From positions 1 through 64,000 of the forward strand of contig CALFCF010000051.1 of NCBI GenBank assembly GCA_937951345.1: 64,000 bases of DNA, read 5' to 3'. This DNA comes from an uncultured Granulosicoccaceae bacterium (GTDB lineage Bacteria; Pseudomonadota; Gammaproteobacteria; Granulosicoccales; Granulosicoccaceae). The notes beneath the pieces are model-generated. The model did no database searches, was not told the origin of the DNA, and saw only the letters and a program-made list of their open reading frames with translations. This document shows, one piece after another, positions 8,786 through 20,142 of this stretch. Both the position numbers and the translations under genes were made by a program. The first letter of the stretch is position 1, and the number at the start of each line of letters is the position of its first letter.

Positions 8786-9784
8786 TCAAGGTTTCTTGCG
8801 AAGTTTGTCCTTTACAATCTCGTCGAGCCTGGATAGTCGAACAAAGGTGCGGCGCCAGTCGCTGTTCTTTTGCAGTGGCATACCCGAGCTGTAGGTGCCG
8901 GGCTCGGTTATAGATCGCGACACAAACGATGTCGCTGTCAGCGTAACATTATCAGCTATCGTGATGTGCCCGACAATGGCCGTCTTTCCGCCGATTCTGC
9001 AATGTCGACCGATGACAGTGCTACCGGCTATGCCGACGCACCCGGCGATAGCCGTGTAGTCCCCAATGTGTACGTTGTGCGCAACCTGAATCTGATTATC
9101 CAGAATCACATCGTTGCCGATGACGGTGTCACCAATGGCGCCGCGATCGATTGTTGTGTTCGCACCTACATCCACCCTGTCACCGATCAACACCCGACCG
9201 ATCTGGCGTATATGCACCCAGCCATCCGGTCCCGGTGCGAACCCGAAGCCATCTGCGCCAATAACAGCACCGGGATGCACACGGCAGTCAGATCCGATGC
9301 TCGTACCGTGGCAGATAGTGACATTCGGACCAATTCTGCAGTTAGCCCCGATAGTGACAGACTCTCCTATGTAGGTACCAGCGCCAATAACACAGTTTTG
9401 GCCGATGGTTGAACCGCTGGTAATAACAGCATTAGGACCAATTTCAGCACAAGGTTGCACATCCGCATCTGCGGCCACACAAGCCCCGACTGCCGGCCCG
9501 GAAACCAGGGGTTTGTAGGGATAGAGAATGTGCGAAGCCTGCGCGTAACTCAGGTAAGGGTTGGAAGAAACCAGGCAGGCGCAGGGTGCATCATCAGCAA
9601 GATCTTCCGGGACAATGACCGCAGATGCTCTACAGGACAACAGGTCATTTCGCAAACGCGCACCAACAACAAAACTGAGAGAACCCTCGTCAGCCGACTG
9701 GATGTCTGCAAGGCGATTGATTTGCGTATCGGGATCACCGCGAAGACCCAAACCCAGACTGTCTGCCAGTTGTTTGAGCTTCAC
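8786..9784 (-). CDS. lpxD: UDP-3-O-(3-hydroxyacyl)glucosamine N-acyltransferase
   Basis: A 332-residue protein with an N-terminal uridine-binding domain (about 1-100), then a left-handed beta-helix of hexapeptide repeats (about 105-300) and a short C-terminal helix. IDRGAIGDT and QVAHNVHIGDYTAIAG are typical LpxD segments; the His in the latter is in the catalytic region. It adds the second 3-hydroxyacyl chain in lipid A synthesis. The start codon is GTG. It follows skp by 21 bases and precedes fabZ by about 160. Confidence 0.96.
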   Translation of the reverse strand: MKLKQLADSLGLGLRGDPDTQINRLADIQSADEGSLSFVVGARLRNDLLSCRASAVIVPEDLADDAPCACLVSSNPYLSYAQASHILYPYKPLVSGPAVGACVAADADVQPCAEIGPNAVITSGSTIGQNCVIGAGTYIGESVTIGANCRIGPNVTICHGTSIGSDCRVHPGAVIGADGFGFAPGPDGWVHIRQIGRVLIGDRVDVGANTTIDRGAIGDTVIGNDVILDNQIQVAHNVHIGDYTAIAGCVGIAGSTVIGRHCRIGGKTAIVGHITIADNVTLTATSFVSRSITEPGTYSSGMPLQKNSDWRRTFVRLSRLDEIVKDKLRKKP

Positions 9785-9805
9785 AGGATGCGGGTGTCTG
9801 ATGAA

Positions 9806-10393
9806 TCAGTTTGAGGACTGCAACTGAGAATTGATTTGGCGCAAACTCTCCAGAACTTGCTCAGTCACATCGATCTGCTTGTTAGCGTACAACACACCAT
9901 CACTGACAATCAGGTCATATTCGTTTGCTTTGCCGAATTTGGCAATTGCTTCCAGCACCAAAATACGGACTTTCTTGAATTCGTTATTTTTTTGAATGTT
10001 GAGTTCTTCACGGAAGTCCTGTTCATCGCGCTTGATACGCCTCTCGAGACTGCGGATTTCGCGATCAAGTTGCGCCAACTGTGTTTCGGACAATTCGTTT
10101 GCTTCACGTTTTAACTGATCATCAAGCTCAGCAAGTCGCGTCCGCTGTCGCTTGAGTTCTTCTTCACGTGGAATGAACTCCTGCTCCAGGCGCAGCTCAG
10201 CGTCGAGTGCTTGAGGCGCATTGTTGATAATGAAAGGAATGTCGACAAACCCGATAGATGCTTTGCGGGCATCAGCGTTTTGTGCAAATGCCGGCACAAC
10301 GGCGACTAGTAGCGCCCACAGCAGAAAAGCACCTGTCATGGCATAACCGCGCGGTCCGATCCGTCTCCAGTTTGCTAAATTATCGATGATCAT
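9806..10393 (-). CDS. skp: Periplasmic chaperone Skp/OmpH
   Basis: A 195-residue OmpH-family protein. A signal peptide (TGAFLLWALLVAVVPAFAQ) begins at an internal Met whose codon is at 10337-10339, so that Met may be the true start; the longer form is given here. The mature part has a short beta strand (KASIGFVD), then a long charged coiled-coil (about 60-135) forming the tentacles of the Skp trimer, then a C-terminal strand-helix. Skp holds unfolded outer-membrane proteins in the periplasm and delivers them to BamA, encoded just upstream. Confidence 0.9.
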   Translation of the reverse strand: MIIDNLANWRRIGPRGYAMTGAFLLWALLVAVVPAFAQNADARKASIGFVDIPFIINNAPQALDAELRLEQEFIPREEELKRQRTRLAELDDQLKREANELSETQLAQLDREIRSLERRIKRDEQDFREELNIQKNNEFKKVRILVLEAIAKFGKANEYDLIVSDGVLYANKQIDVTEQVLESLRQINSQLQSSN

Positions 10394-10692
10394 CTCTGTT
10401 GCACAATTCTCAACGGTACTTTCTGTACAAATGCCTCAATACCCACATCCGCGCGGACAGATCGACCACAGGCTGTCGCTGTAGTCAGACCGGACAGAGA
10501 ACCCATGATACGGCAAAACATGACACAAATCGTCCGGGATCGCGTTACCAAGGCCGTTTCAACACCATTTGTTGGCTCAAGTGTGATCACCGAGACAGTT
10601 TGGGCATCAGTCAAGGCTCAACTGGCAGGCATCCGAACAATCCACGGGATGCCTCGATAGTATCAAGATACTCAGTGCCAGGTAAGGGGATG
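10394..10692. other. Intergenic region between bamA and skp
   Basis: About 300 bases. On the minus strand, just after bamA, there is an 8-bp hairpin AGGCATCC/GGATGCCT (10627-10654) and a smaller palindrome AGTATC/GATACT, but no T-run. A 74-codon minus-strand reading frame overlaps the skp start as ATGA; it resembles nothing known to me and is not called. Confidence 0.5.
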
Positions 10693-13077
10693 TCAGAATA
10701 TGGTACCGATGGTGAATTGGAAGCGCCTGACACGGTCAGTGCTGCGCTCATTTATCGGTAATGCATAGCTGAATGTCAACGGCCCGACCGGTGAGAGCCA
10801 CACAAACGACAGGCCATAGGATGCTCTGAATTCATCAAAATCGAACTGATCCGCTGTCGGAAATACGTTGCCATAATCCAGGAACACACTGAAGCGCGTT
10901 GCGCCCGGCTCCTCCACAAAGGGAGGCGGAAAGATAATCTCAGTTGTACCGAGTGTTCTGAAATCACCACCACGGGCATTGCCGAAACCGTCGCGCCCTT
11001 CGGTTAGCAAATTTTCCTGAAATTCGGCGTCAGTTAACTGATCATTTGGATCAGAGCCATCTTCGGTAGCGGGCGGGAAATCAGTATCCCCGATACCCAG
11101 ACTTCCTGCACGGTAACCGCGCAGACTGCGCACTCCTCCGGCAAAGTAACGCTGAAAGAACGGCAATCTTTCAAAATCGCCAAATCCAGCCCCGTAGTCA
11201 AGCCGCACCGTTGACGCGAACGTGAAGCGCGATGTGATTGGACGAAAATACTCAAAGTCATAGCCAAGGCGAAAATATTCGAAGTCACTGCCCGGTATGG
11301 CTACTTCCAATGACAGACGATTTACAGTACCACTGGTTGCAAAAACCGTCCGGTTACGCGTGTCATAGGTGTAACCCAATATTAGATTAGGTACGTCAAA
11401 GGTATCGCCAAAGTTTTCCAGATCTTCCCGTATTTCACGCGGTGTTCCAGATGTGGGAGTAATTTCAGTTCGCTCAAAACCCAGACCCAATCTGAAATTG
11501 GAGAACTCTGACAAAGGCACACCGAATGTCACGCTACCACCGAGCGTACTATCGAAGAAACGCGTTAGCACACTATCCTGAGTCGTATCGGTTTCGCGGA
11601 TAAACGCATTTAACGTACGACTGATACCGTCATCAGTGAAAAAAGGATTCCGGTTTGCCAGCGAAAGCTGAGTCGTCGTATCAGAACGGTCAAATGAAAA
11701 CCGCAGATTTTGTCCGGAACCGAACACGTTTTCCTGATTCAGTGCCAGATTAAATGTGGCGCCTTCCGATCCGAACCCGAGACCTGCCTGAAAAGATCCG
11801 GAAGCTCCTTCCTGTACGGTGACTTCAACATCCACCTGATCATCAGTACCCGGTACCCGCGGCGTTCGGATACTGACACTTTGCATAAAGGGTAAACGTT
11901 GCAGTCTTACTCGAGATCGATCAACCAGTGCCGGAGAAAAAGCACTGCCTTCAAACTGCCGCATTTCACGCCTCAACACAAGGTCACGCGTTTTAAACTG
12001 ACCTGTGAAGCTAATGCGTCTTACATACACACGTTTACCGGGGTCTACAACAAACGTTATGCCCACGGTTCTTTCAGTGTCATCAACGTCCGGTAATACA
12101 TTGACGTTAGCAAATGCGAATCCATCCTGACCGAGCCGGTCAGTCATTGCACTGGTTGTATTTACCAGTGATTGCCGGGAAAACTCATCACCCTCTTTGA
12201 GCCGTATCAGTTTTTCAAGTTCTCCGCGCTCAACTTGCAAATTCCCCGTTACAGCAGTTTCACGGACAGTGTATTTTTCGCCCTCGTTCAAATTAATGGT
12301 AATGAAGATTTCGCGCTTGTTTTCGGATAGTGACACCTGGGTTGAGGTCACTTCAAAACGCAGATAGCCGCGATCCTGATAATAAGATCGCAACGTCTCG
12401 ATATCAGCTGACAGTTTGACACGTGAATATTCATCCCGACTTGAAAGCGGCCAAAAACCGGGTTCACCTGAACGCAGTAAACGCAATAATGTGGATTCGG
12501 GAAATGCCTTGTTTCCAACAATATTTATATGTCGAATTGACGCTACTGCACCCTCGACAATATCTATATCGATCGAAACACGATTTCGCGGTAGTTCAGC
12601 GACCTCCGTTTCAATCTGCATACCGTAGTGCCCGATACTGAAATAAACGCGACGAATCTCGCGCTCCAGTGTTTCAAGTACAGATCGGTTGAAAACACGG
12701 CCTCGTGCGATGTCCGCCTCGCTAAGTGCGCGCTCGATATCTTCTTTGGATAATTTGTCATTGCCATCGATTGAAATGTCAGCTATCGACGGACGCTCGG
12801 CCAGCGACACGACCAGTACATCATCACCACGGCGTTTCAGAGTGACATCGCTGAACAGACCCGTCTCGAAAAGGGCGCGAAGCGACCGCGGACTGTCGAC
12901 CGTCGGATCGAAGCTCTCGCGAGTCTGCACCGGCAAGTAGGTCAGCACCGTGCCCAGATCAATTCGTTCATTACCCTCAACGACAATATCGGAAATGACG
13001 AAATTCTGACTGGATTGAGCCTGCAGCTGCGCAACCGGCATCAGGCCGATGAACATACAAAACAGGAACAGTTTCAT
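10693..13077 (-). CDS. bamA: Outer membrane protein assembly factor BamA
   Basis: A 794-residue Omp85 protein from the ATG at 13075-13077, chosen because it starts a clear signal peptide ([20 protein letters not shown]). A longer in-frame reading to 13326 adds 83 non-signal-like residues and overlaps rseP. Five POTRA domains (about 22-425) are followed by a 16-strand barrel. The sequence RGYRAGSLG near 670 contains the VRGF/Y-like loop motif, and the protein ends in TIGTIF with the C-terminal Phe of the beta-signal. BamA inserts beta-barrel proteins into the outer membrane. It lies between rseP and skp, the usual order. Confidence 0.97.
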   Translation of the reverse strand: MKLFLFCMFIGLMPVAQLQAQSSQNFVISDIVVEGNERIDLGTVLTYLPVQTRESFDPTVDSPRSLRALFETGLFSDVTLKRRGDDVLVVSLAERPSIADISIDGNDKLSKEDIERALSEADIARGRVFNRSVLETLEREIRRVYFSIGHYGMQIETEVAELPRNRVSIDIDIVEGAVASIRHINIVGNKAFPESTLLRLLRSGEPGFWPLSSRDEYSRVKLSADIETLRSYYQDRGYLRFEVTSTQVSLSENKREIFITINLNEGEKYTVRETAVTGNLQVERGELEKLIRLKEGDEFSRQSLVNTTSAMTDRLGQDGFAFANVNVLPDVDDTERTVGITFVVDPGKRVYVRRISFTGQFKTRDLVLRREMRQFEGSAFSPALVDRSRVRLQRLPFMQSVSIRTPRVPGTDDQVDVEVTVQEGASGSFQAGLGFGSEGATFNLALNQENVFGSGQNLRFSFDRSDTTTQLSLANRNPFFTDDGISRTLNAFIRETDTTQDSVLTRFFDSTLGGSVTFGVPLSEFSNFRLGLGFERTEITPTSGTPREIREDLENFGDTFDVPNLILGYTYDTRNRTVFATSGTVNRLSLEVAIPGSDFEYFRLGYDFEYFRPITSRFTFASTVRLDYGAGFGDFERLPFFQRYFAGGVRSLRGYRAGSLGIGDTDFPPATEDGSDPNDQLTDAEFQENLLTEGRDGFGNARGGDFRTLGTTEIIFPPPFVEEPGATRFSVFLDYGNVFPTADQFDFDEFRASYGLSFVWLSPVGPLTFSYALPINERSTDRVRRFQFTIGTIF

Positions 13078-13307
13078 CGTTAAAGAGTAACGCGTGGCAA
13101 GCCAAGTGGGCGGGGACGACGGAGCTGAACGATTCCAATTCCAACGATTGCAGATACTTCGTCCTGCCAGGGAATCATTCAACACACGGAACCCGCCGAG
13201 GAAATGCAGAACAGCACGATACTGAGCAGAGAAAAAGCGCACTAGCCGATATGATTTGGAATAGATTCGATGATGCACGCTTTTGGCCGTATGGTCTATG
13301 CCGATGC

Positions 13308-14693
13308 TCACTGGAGCAAACGCCATATATCATTGTAGAACGCCAAAGCCATTAAGCTAGCCAGCAGCAAGATACCGATTTGTTGACCCAGTAATTGCGC
13401 GCGCTCCGGCAACGGTCGACGGAACACCACCTCATATGAATAGAACAGTAAATGACCACCGTCAAGCATCGGTATCGGTAATAGATTGAGTACAGCTAGA
13501 CTGATGCTGATTAACGCAATGAAATTCAGGTAGTGATCAATACCGACACTGGCTGACTGCCCAGCGAACTGCGCAATACTGATCGGGCCACTGATATTCT
13601 CAAGTGATGCCTGTCCGATAACCAGCTTCTTGAGCATTCGCAGGGTGAGCACACTCATTTCCCAGGTGCGTTGGATACCTTTGACAAACGATTCGAGCGG
13701 CGGGTAACTTACCTTTACACGCGCTTTCTGCGCTTCCTCGAACGACAAAGTCTCCCATGCACCGACAAAACCAATGACTTCGCCATTGCCGTTATCCCGA
13801 TTCCGCGGCGTCAAAGCAATCGGCAGGATTTGATCCTGGCGTTCAACTTCCAGCGCTAGCGTTTTCTCCGGGCTGGCTCGGACCAACAATACCCAATCGC
13901 GCCACGTGTCAACCGGCGTGCCATCGGCACTGATCACGCGGTCACCCACCTCTAGCCCTGCCTCCAGAGCAGCGCCATCCGGCTGCAGACCACCGATAAT
14001 TGCCGGAACACGGGGCCACCATTGCTCAAAACCCAGCGCACCCACCACATCTGCCTCCCCTTTGAGGAAGGTTCGCGTATCAATGGCCAGGCGTCTTTGT
14101 GCTAATTCACCTGCGGCGGTTTCAACCTCAAACACGATATCCCGCTGATCCGGTTTATCCGTGCTAAGTGCATGTTTTAACAACGCAATACGTGCATCAC
14201 TCCAGCTCGGTGTGGGAGTAGTCTCAATGGAGACGATGCGGTCTTCGTATTCAAATCCTGCTGTTTCTGCAGCACTACCGGATGACACATCGCCGATAAG
14301 CGGCGCTACGCCACTTATGCCCATCATCATCACAATCCAGTAGATAACAATGGCTAACAGAAAATTGGCCATCGGACCTGCCAATACGACGGCGATACGT
14401 TGCCACACACTTTTGCGATTGAACGCAGAAGACGCCTCTTCGGGGTCCACCTCACCCTCACGCTCGTCAAGCATCTTCACATATCCACCGAGCGGAATGG
14501 CGCCGATCGCGTATTCAGTGCCATCAACTTTACCGCGCCTGCTCCATATGGCTTTTCCGAAGCCCACAGAAAACTTCAGCACCTTGACACCTACGCGACG
14601 AGCCACCCAGAAGTGACCATACTCGTGGATCGATATCAGGAGCCCAAGAGCAACGATGAAGGCTACCGCGCTGAATAAAAAATTTCCGAACAT
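13308..14693 (-). CDS. rseP: Site-2 intramembrane metalloprotease RseP
   Basis: A 461-residue membrane protease. HEYGH at residues 23-27 in the first membrane segment binds zinc. [11 protein letters not shown] near 400 contains the third zinc ligand in the family LDG motif. Two PDZ domains lie between (about 125-310), including the segment [20 protein letters not shown]. RseP cuts anti-sigma factor RseA after DegS, releasing sigma-E, and also clears signal peptides. It sits directly upstream of bamA, a sigma-E-related function. Confidence 0.96.
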   Translation of the reverse strand: MFGNFLFSAVAFIVALGLLISIHEYGHFWVARRVGVKVLKFSVGFGKAIWSRRGKVDGTEYAIGAIPLGGYVKMLDEREGEVDPEEASSAFNRKSVWQRIAVVLAGPMANFLLAIVIYWIVMMMGISGVAPLIGDVSSGSAAETAGFEYEDRIVSIETTPTPSWSDARIALLKHALSTDKPDQRDIVFEVETAAGELAQRRLAIDTRTFLKGEADVVGALGFEQWWPRVPAIIGGLQPDGAALEAGLEVGDRVISADGTPVDTWRDWVLLVRASPEKTLALEVERQDQILPIALTPRNRDNGNGEVIGFVGAWETLSFEEAQKARVKVSYPPLESFVKGIQRTWEMSVLTLRMLKKLVIGQASLENISGPISIAQFAGQSASVGIDHYLNFIALISISLAVLNLLPIPMLDGGHLLFYSYEVVFRRPLPERAQLLGQQIGILLLASLMALAFYNDIWRLLQ

Positions 14694-14833
14694 AATGTTC
14701 CAGGGATCAAGCCTGATTATTATCTTTTAAGGTTAGCACTGTTCAGTGCTAGACGGTTTTTCGCAGTAGCAAAATCAAAGTAGAAGCCATCAGCGACAGT
14801 AAAGCGGTAAAACTCACCGGCGTTAAGTTATAG

Positions 14834-16027
14834 TCAGGCAGCGGTTGTTTCCTGTGTAATGATTTTATGCGCAATCTCACGTGCCTGACGATCTGCATAC
14901 AGAATTGTTTCCAAATCGTCAGCCTCACTACAATCACACTGCGAAAGTGTTGTTTCTAACACACCAGGTATTTGCGAAAAAGCAACACGTTCCTGTAAAA
15001 AATAATCGACAGCGACCTCATTAGCTGCATTCAAAATAGTTGTTGCAGTACCTCCTTGTTTAAACGCATCACACGCTAAGGTTAAACAGGGAAATGTTAC
15101 GTGATCAGGAGCCTCGAAGCGCATCTGCCCAAGTTTGACGAAGTCAATACTGCTCACGCCAGACGAAATACGCTGCGGCCACGCCAGCGCATGCGCGATT
15201 GGAATTCGCATATCAGGGCTACCCATTTGCGCGAGTACCGATCCATCCTTGTAACGCACCATAGAGTGCACCACGCTTTCCGGATGGATAACCACCTCAA
15301 CGCTTTCAGGCGACATATCAAACAGGTGACAGGCTTCGATAACCTCTAGCCCTTTGTTCATCAAAGTCGCGGAATCAACCGTAATTTTTGGCCCCATTGA
15401 CCAGTTGGGATGTACAAGCGCCTGATCACGCGTTACCTGTTCAAGTTGCTTTACTGAATAACCGCGGAAAGGACCGCCAGAACCCGTCAGCACTAGAGAA
15501 TCGACACCCGCGTCGATTGCGGTGACTTCCCGGCGTTGTACTTCGACAGGCAGGCATTGGAATATGGCGTTGTGTTCACTATCGAGCGGCAGCAGGATTG
15601 CACCGGCGTGCAACGCTTCCTTTTTGATCAAGTCACCACACATGACTAGTGGTTCCTTGTTAGCCAGCAACAAGCGTTTACCCGCGCGTACAGCAGACAG
15701 CGCCGATTCAAGACCTGCCGCACCCACTATACCGGCTACAACCACCTGTGAGTGCGGGTCAGATGCAACCTGGTTGATCGACCTGGTACCCGCCTCAACG
15801 ATCACATCAAGGCGTTCAGCACTGACTGCTTCAGCGAGTTTGCCGGCGGCCTGTTCGCTTGCCAGAACCGCTACCCGCGGACGACATTCCCGAATTTGAT
15901 CAAGCAGTGTTTCCCATCGTGTATTCGCGACCAACGCATCAACCTGCAAAGTCGGGTGCTGTTGTACGACATCCAGAACACTTCGGCCAATGGATCCGGT
16001 CGAACCAAGAACACAAATCGGCGTCAT
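14834..16027 (-). CDS. dxr: 1-deoxy-D-xylulose 5-phosphate reductoisomerase
   Basis: A 397-residue enzyme from the ATG at 16025-16027, which overlaps the cdsA stop as ATGA; another Met two codons earlier is possible. LGSTGSIG near the start binds NADPH. PLDSEHNAIFQ near 150 carries the metal-binding Asp/Glu, and GSGGPFRG and NPNW-like MVHPNWSMG segments follow. The enzyme converts DXP to MEP in the non-mevalonate isoprenoid pathway, feeding the UppS enzyme encoded two genes upstream. Confidence 0.97.
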   Translation of the reverse strand: MTPICVLGSTGSIGRSVLDVVQQHPTLQVDALVANTRWETLLDQIRECRPRVAVLASEQAAGKLAEAVSAERLDVIVEAGTRSINQVASDPHSQVVVAGIVGAAGLESALSAVRAGKRLLLANKEPLVMCGDLIKKEALHAGAILLPLDSEHNAIFQCLPVEVQRREVTAIDAGVDSLVLTGSGGPFRGYSVKQLEQVTRDQALVHPNWSMGPKITVDSATLMNKGLEVIEACHLFDMSPESVEVVIHPESVVHSMVRYKDGSVLAQMGSPDMRIPIAHALAWPQRISSGVSSIDFVKLGQMRFEAPDHVTFPCLTLACDAFKQGGTATTILNAANEVAVDYFLQERVAFSQIPGVLETTLSQCDCSEADDLETILYADRQAREIAHKIITQETTAA

Positions 16028-16842
16028 GCCCATACCCAGATACCCACAAATACCGGTACTGCAGCGACCACACCATCGATCCGGTCAAGAACACCACCGT
16101 GGCCCGGGATGATACTGCTGCTGTCCTTTATGCCACGAGCACGCTTCATGCGGCTCTCGTACAAATCGCCGGCCACGGAAATTAACGCCGCACATACAGA
16201 TGCCGAAATGAACAACAACAGGTTTTGCCTGAATGTGTCTGATAGCACCAGCGCCACACACAAGAGCACGGTTGCAGCACAGATTCCACCGGCAACTCCT
16301 TCACGGGTTTTGCCGGGGCTTATAAGTGGGGCCAGTTTAGTTTTACCATAACGTTTACCGACAAAGTATGCGCCGATGTCCATTGCCCAAACCAGAGCAA
16401 GTACATACAGAAGTAAACCAATCGAATGAGCTGACACGTGAAACCGCAATGCGTCGAGTGCAACAGCTGTTGTTATCAATACGAATGCACCGGCAACCAG
16501 CGAGCCGGGTTCAGATCGATTGCCGTGAGACTGCTTTACCGGCACTTTCACCAGTTGATACAGCACGTAGAGCCAGAATAGCAATGCAGCGTTTGCTAGC
16601 AGACGAACGATTACCAGTGGAGCCGGTATATGTAAGAATACAAGCGCGGCAACAGCAATTAGCGCTGCATAAACCAAGCGTTGTTTAGGCGTTGTGTAAA
16701 ATGCAAGATTGGCCCATTCCCATGCACCAGCCGCTGCAACGAAGACCACGAAAAAAGTGAATGCAACGTCAGGTAACACGAACAAAACACTGGCAACAAT
16801 CGCCAGCATGACTATCGCTGATATGACCCGGAGTTTAAGCAT
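16024..16842 (-). CDS. cdsA: Phosphatidate cytidylyltransferase
   Basis: A 272-residue inner-membrane protein with about eight hydrophobic segments. The C-terminal signature is visible as KDSSSIIPGHGGVLDRIDG (near 245). It makes CDP-diacylglycerol from phosphatidic acid and CTP, the branch point for all phospholipids. It overlaps uppS by 8 bases upstream and dxr by 4 bases downstream, so the three genes are probably translationally coupled. Confidence 0.96.
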   Translation of the reverse strand: MLKLRVISAIVMLAIVASVLFVLPDVAFTFFVVFVAAAGAWEWANLAFYTTPKQRLVYAALIAVAALVFLHIPAPLVIVRLLANAALLFWLYVLYQLVKVPVKQSHGNRSEPGSLVAGAFVLITTAVALDALRFHVSAHSIGLLLYVLALVWAMDIGAYFVGKRYGKTKLAPLISPGKTREGVAGGICAATVLLCVALVLSDTFRQNLLLFISASVCAALISVAGDLYESRMKRARGIKDSSSIIPGHGGVLDRIDGVVAAVPVFVGIWVWA

Positions 16843-17587
16843 CGTCTAATCCGGTCACCTGTTCGCCGGTGCGACCGAAACGACGCTGCCGGTTGTTAAA
16901 TGATTCAATAGCGCGATCCAGCTCCAGCTCATCAAAGTCTGGCCATAACACCTGACTGAAGAAAAATTCTGTATAGGCAAGCTGCCATAAAAGGTAGTTG
17001 CTGATGCGTTGTTCTCCACCAGTACGGATTAACACATCGGGTTCTCCCCGGTCGGCAAGCGACAACCCCTCGGCAAAACTTCCTATATCGATTTGATCGG
17101 CGGTAATCTCACCTTTTTGTACGCGTCTGGCTATTGAACGGGCAGCGTTTACGATGTCCCAGCGACCACCATAATTGACGGCAATCGCAAGTTTAAGTCC
17201 ATCGTTGCGCTCGGTTTTTTGTTCAGCGATACGCATCTGTTCGCGCAGTTTCTCGGGAAAAGCGGAGCGTTCACCGATAAAGCTCATGTGCACATTGTTT
17301 TTAACCAGTCTGTCGACTTCGCTTTGCAAGGCACGCATGAACAAATCAAGAAGCAAACTTACCTCAGCATTGGGCCGGTTCCAGTTTTCACTACTGAACG
17401 CAAACAAGGTCAATGCATCATGGCCACGCTTGCCAACAGCTTCTACAATTGCCCGGGCAACACGAAAACCCGCCTGATGACCCGCAGTACGCGGTAACCC
17501 GCGCTTTTTCGCCCATCTGCCATTACCGTCCATGATGACTGCAATATGCAACGGCTTGTTTTCAGTATCATCCTGGCCTGCAATCAT
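16835..17587 (-). CDS. uppS: Undecaprenyl diphosphate synthase
   Basis: A 250-residue cis-prenyltransferase. HIAVIMDGNGRWAKKRG near residue 15 holds the catalytic Asp and diphosphate-binding residues; FAFSSENW near 68 and the C-terminal DVLIRTGGEQRISNYLLWQ (about 190-208) are family hallmarks. It condenses IPP units onto FPP to make the C55 carrier lipid for peptidoglycan and glycans. The ATG at 17585-17587 was preferred over an upstream TTG at 17602. The C55 (or related) lipid would be the substrate of the HAD-UbiA protein at 58183. Confidence 0.96.
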   Translation of the reverse strand: MIAGQDDTENKPLHIAVIMDGNGRWAKKRGLPRTAGHQAGFRVARAIVEAVGKRGHDALTLFAFSSENWNRPNAEVSLLLDLFMRALQSEVDRLVKNNVHMSFIGERSAFPEKLREQMRIAEQKTERNDGLKLAIAVNYGGRWDIVNAARSIARRVQKGEITADQIDIGSFAEGLSLADRGEPDVLIRTGGEQRISNYLLWQLAYTEFFFSQVLWPDFDELELDRAIESFNNRQRRFGRTGEQVTGLDDA

Positions 17588-17769
17588 GGTGTTTGCGGTC
17601 AATCAGAGGCGGGTTGAGTCGTCGGGAGGGATATTCGCAGCCGCGCGATACGACTCGAATCACTGCAGGTTAAAAAGCTGGTTACCAGGCGCAATAACCC
17701 TATAAGTTTTTGGTAGCGCATTCTAAAGGCCCAATGGGGTTGAGCTGGCGGGCTGCAGTAAGTCTGTGG

Positions 17770-18327
17770 TCAGACTTCCATTAAATCTGTTTCTTTTTTC
17801 TGCAGTACGCTATCCACATCTGCAATGGCAGAGTCTGTTAATTTCTGCACATCGCCTTCAGCTTTTTTTAATTCATCTTTTGAAATTTCTTTGTCTTTTT
17901 CCAGTGACTTAAGATCATTGTTGGCGTCACGTCGAACGTTCCGTATTGCAACACGGGTATTTTCAGCCTCGCCTTTAACCAGCTTGACCATTTCTTTGCG
18001 TCGCTCTTCAGTCATCGGTGGTACAGGCACACGTATGACAGTACCGGCAGTATTCGGATTCAGGCCGAGGTCCGAATTTATAATAGCCTTTTCAACATCC
18101 GGCACGATATTGGGTTCCCAGGGCGTCACCGTCAGAGTGCGGGCATCCTCGGTATTGATGTTCGCCACCTGCCCTAGCGGTGTATCCGATCCATAGTAGT
18201 CAACACGCAAATGTTCCAGCAGACTGGGATGCGCGCGCCCGGTACGCATTCGCGAGAACTCGGACTCGAGCGACTCAACGCTCTTTTTCATGCGCGCCGT
18301 AGCATCTTTTAAAATATCATCAATCAT
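17770..18327 (-). CDS. frr: Ribosome recycling factor
   Basis: A 185-residue protein of standard family length. It starts [20 protein letters not shown], has the conserved [19 protein letters not shown] segment near 28 and a C-terminal basic helix ([17 protein letters not shown]). RRF splits post-termination ribosomes together with EF-G. It follows pyrH by about 150 bases in the rpsB-tsf-pyrH-frr order typical of bacteria. Confidence 0.97.
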   Translation of the reverse strand: MIDDILKDATARMKKSVESLESEFSRMRTGRAHPSLLEHLRVDYYGSDTPLGQVANINTEDARTLTVTPWEPNIVPDVEKAIINSDLGLNPNTAGTVIRVPVPPMTEERRKEMVKLVKGEAENTRVAIRNVRRDANNDLKSLEKDKEISKDELKKAEGDVQKLTDSAIADVDSVLQKKETDLMEV

Positions 18328-18476
18328 GCGCTATTCCGAATAAGCAAAATCAAAGTCAGCAAATGATCAGCCCTGCAATTACAGGTTTATTCTCAAAATA
18401 GAATTCCTTGTTTTAAAACTTCCTGTATCAATATCGCGTTGTATCGAGTGCGTGAGTTTTATACGGGATCAACCAG

Positions 18477-19196
18477 TCACTCTACAGTGGTGCCGATATC
18501 TTCGCCACAAATGAGTTTTATCAAATCACCTTCATTATTCATGTTAAACACTTTTACCGGCAAATTATTGTCTCGGCACATAACCACGGCAGTCGTGTCC
18601 ATAACGCCCAGCTTTAGCTTGACTGCTTCATCGAACCCAAGTCTGTCAAATCTAACGGCGTCATCGTGTTTTGCAGGATCCTTGTCATAAACGCCGTCCA
18701 CCTTGGTCGCCTTGATCATCACATCGGCGTTTATTTCAACGGCGCGCAAGCTGGCAGCTGAATCAGTAGTGAAAAACGGATTACCCGTACCGGCGGCAAA
18801 CAACACGATGCGACCTTTATCAAGGTGGCGAACCGCGCGGCGCCGAATATAGTCTTCGCATACGGCGTTAATCGTGAGGGCAGACATTACACGGCAATAG
18901 CAACCCATCTTTTCCATGGCGTCCTGAAAAGACAGGCAATTAATGACGGTTGCCAGCATACCCATGTGATCGCCGGTCACGCGGTCAACGCCGGCCTCAG
19001 CCAGACCGGCACCACGAAAGATGTTGCCACCGCCAATTACCAACGCTACTTCAACACCCAGATCACTGACTGCCTTAACCTCGCCAGCAATGCGACGGAT
19101 ATAGGCTGGATCAATGCCGTAATCCAGGTCCCCCATCAAGGCCTCACCACTGAGCTTCAATAAAACCCGTTTGAAGACTGGCTTGGCTGTATTCAT
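18477..19196 (-). CDS. pyrH: UMP kinase
   Basis: A 239-residue amino acid kinase-fold protein. The ATG at 19194-19196 was chosen because it matches the usual N-terminus ([14 protein letters not shown]) and has GAGGCAGG-like ribosome-binding bases 5-10 nt upstream; a longer reading to 19316 overlaps tsf. GGGNIFRG near 58 and [13 protein letters not shown] near 135 are UMP/ATP-binding motifs. It phosphorylates UMP to UDP and is hexameric and GTP-regulated in the family. Confidence 0.97.
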   Translation of the reverse strand: MNTAKPVFKRVLLKLSGEALMGDLDYGIDPAYIRRIAGEVKAVSDLGVEVALVIGGGNIFRGAGLAEAGVDRVTGDHMGMLATVINCLSFQDAMEKMGCYCRVMSALTINAVCEDYIRRRAVRHLDKGRIVLFAAGTGNPFFTTDSAASLRAVEINADVMIKATKVDGVYDKDPAKHDDAVRFDRLGFDEAVKLKLGVMDTTAVVMCRDNNLPVKVFNMNNEGDLIKLICGEDIGTTVE

Positions 19197-19251
19197 TTGA
19201 CCTGCCTCAATGGAATCGATGGAATGTTCAACAAGATCGGGAGTGAAATAA

Positions 19252-20142
19252 TCAGGTTTCGACGCCTTTAACCTGAGCCATGACTTCTTCGGCAAAGTTC
19301 TCCTCTTTCTTTTCAATTCCCTCGCCGACTTCGAAACGCGTGAAAGCGATTACCTTGGCACCTTTGGCTGCCAGCAGTTTCTCGACGGTTGTGTCGGGGT
19401 CTTTGACGAAAGGCTGTCCGACCAGGGTTATTTCCGCCAGATATTTGCGAATACGGCCCTGCACCATTTTTTCGATAATTTCCTCCGGCTTGCCGCTGTC
19501 TGCCGCTTCAGCCATCAGTATGTTCTTCTCCTTTTCAAGCACATCTGCCGGAACCTCTGATTCAGAGACGCAAATCGGATTGCTTGCCGCTACGTGCATG
19601 GCAATGTCTTTCGCAAGTTCAGCATCGCCGCCTTCGATGTCGCACACCACGCCGATTCTGCCACCCTGGTGAGAGTACTGACCGATGGTTGAACCTTTAC
19701 TGGAGCCGGAGGCGAATCGTCTGACCTGGATGTTTTCACCGATTTTGGCAATCAGTGACTTGCTCGTTTCAGCTACAGATTCACCTGACGGCATAGCCAG
19801 CGCAGAGAGCGCATCCAAGTCAGCGGGTTGCTGTGACAACACCAGATCGGTGACCTGATCGACAAAGCCTGTGAAATCCTCCGACTTGGAGGCGAAGTCA
19901 GTCTGGCTGTTGATCTCCACGATTGCATAAGTATCGCCTGCAGCTGAAAGCTTGATAGACACGACGCCCTCTGCCGCTGTGTTATCCGATTTCTTGTCGG
20001 CCTTTGCCAGCCCGCTGATTCGTAGCTGCTCGATGGCAGCATCCATATCGCCGCTAGTTTCCGTTAAGGCTTTTTTGCACTCCATCATGCCTGCGCCGGT
20101 TCGCTGCCGGAGCTCTTTTACCATTGAAGCTGAGATTGTCAT
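19252..20142 (-). CDS. tsf: Elongation factor Ts
   Basis: A 296-residue nucleotide exchange factor for EF-Tu. The N-terminal UBA-like domain contains [16 protein letters not shown] and the core has the EF-Tu-contacting [10 protein letters not shown] (the family TDFV motif) near 82. Two dimerisation subdomains follow. It lies downstream of rpsB with a 433-base gap and upstream of pyrH. Confidence 0.97.
   Translation of the reverse strand: MTISASMVKELRQRTGAGMMECKKALTETSGDMDAAIEQLRISGLAKADKKSDNTAAEGVVSIKLSAAGDTYAIVEINSQTDFASKSEDFTGFVDQVTDLVLSQQPADLDALSALAMPSGESVAETSKSLIAKIGENIQVRRFASGSSKGSTIGQYSHQGGRIGVVCDIEGGDAELAKDIAMHVAASNPICVSESEVPADVLEKEKNILMAEAADSGKPEEIIEKMVQGRIRKYLAEITLVGQPFVKDPDTTVEKLLAAKGAKVIAFTRFEVGEGIEKKEENFAEEVMAQVKGVET

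Noticed and set aside
8870-9412. 180-codon plus-strand frame antisense to lpxD
   Set aside because: Hexapeptide-repeat coding makes long antisense frames; the lpxD reading is unambiguous.
10390-10614. 74-codon minus-strand frame ending in an ATGA overlap with skp
   Set aside because: The overlap is suggestive, but the sequence has no recognisable pattern and the region is rich in hairpins; treated as chance.
13078-13326. 83-codon N-terminal extension of BamA
   Set aside because: It lacks a signal peptide, overlaps rseP and pushes the real signal peptide inside the protein.
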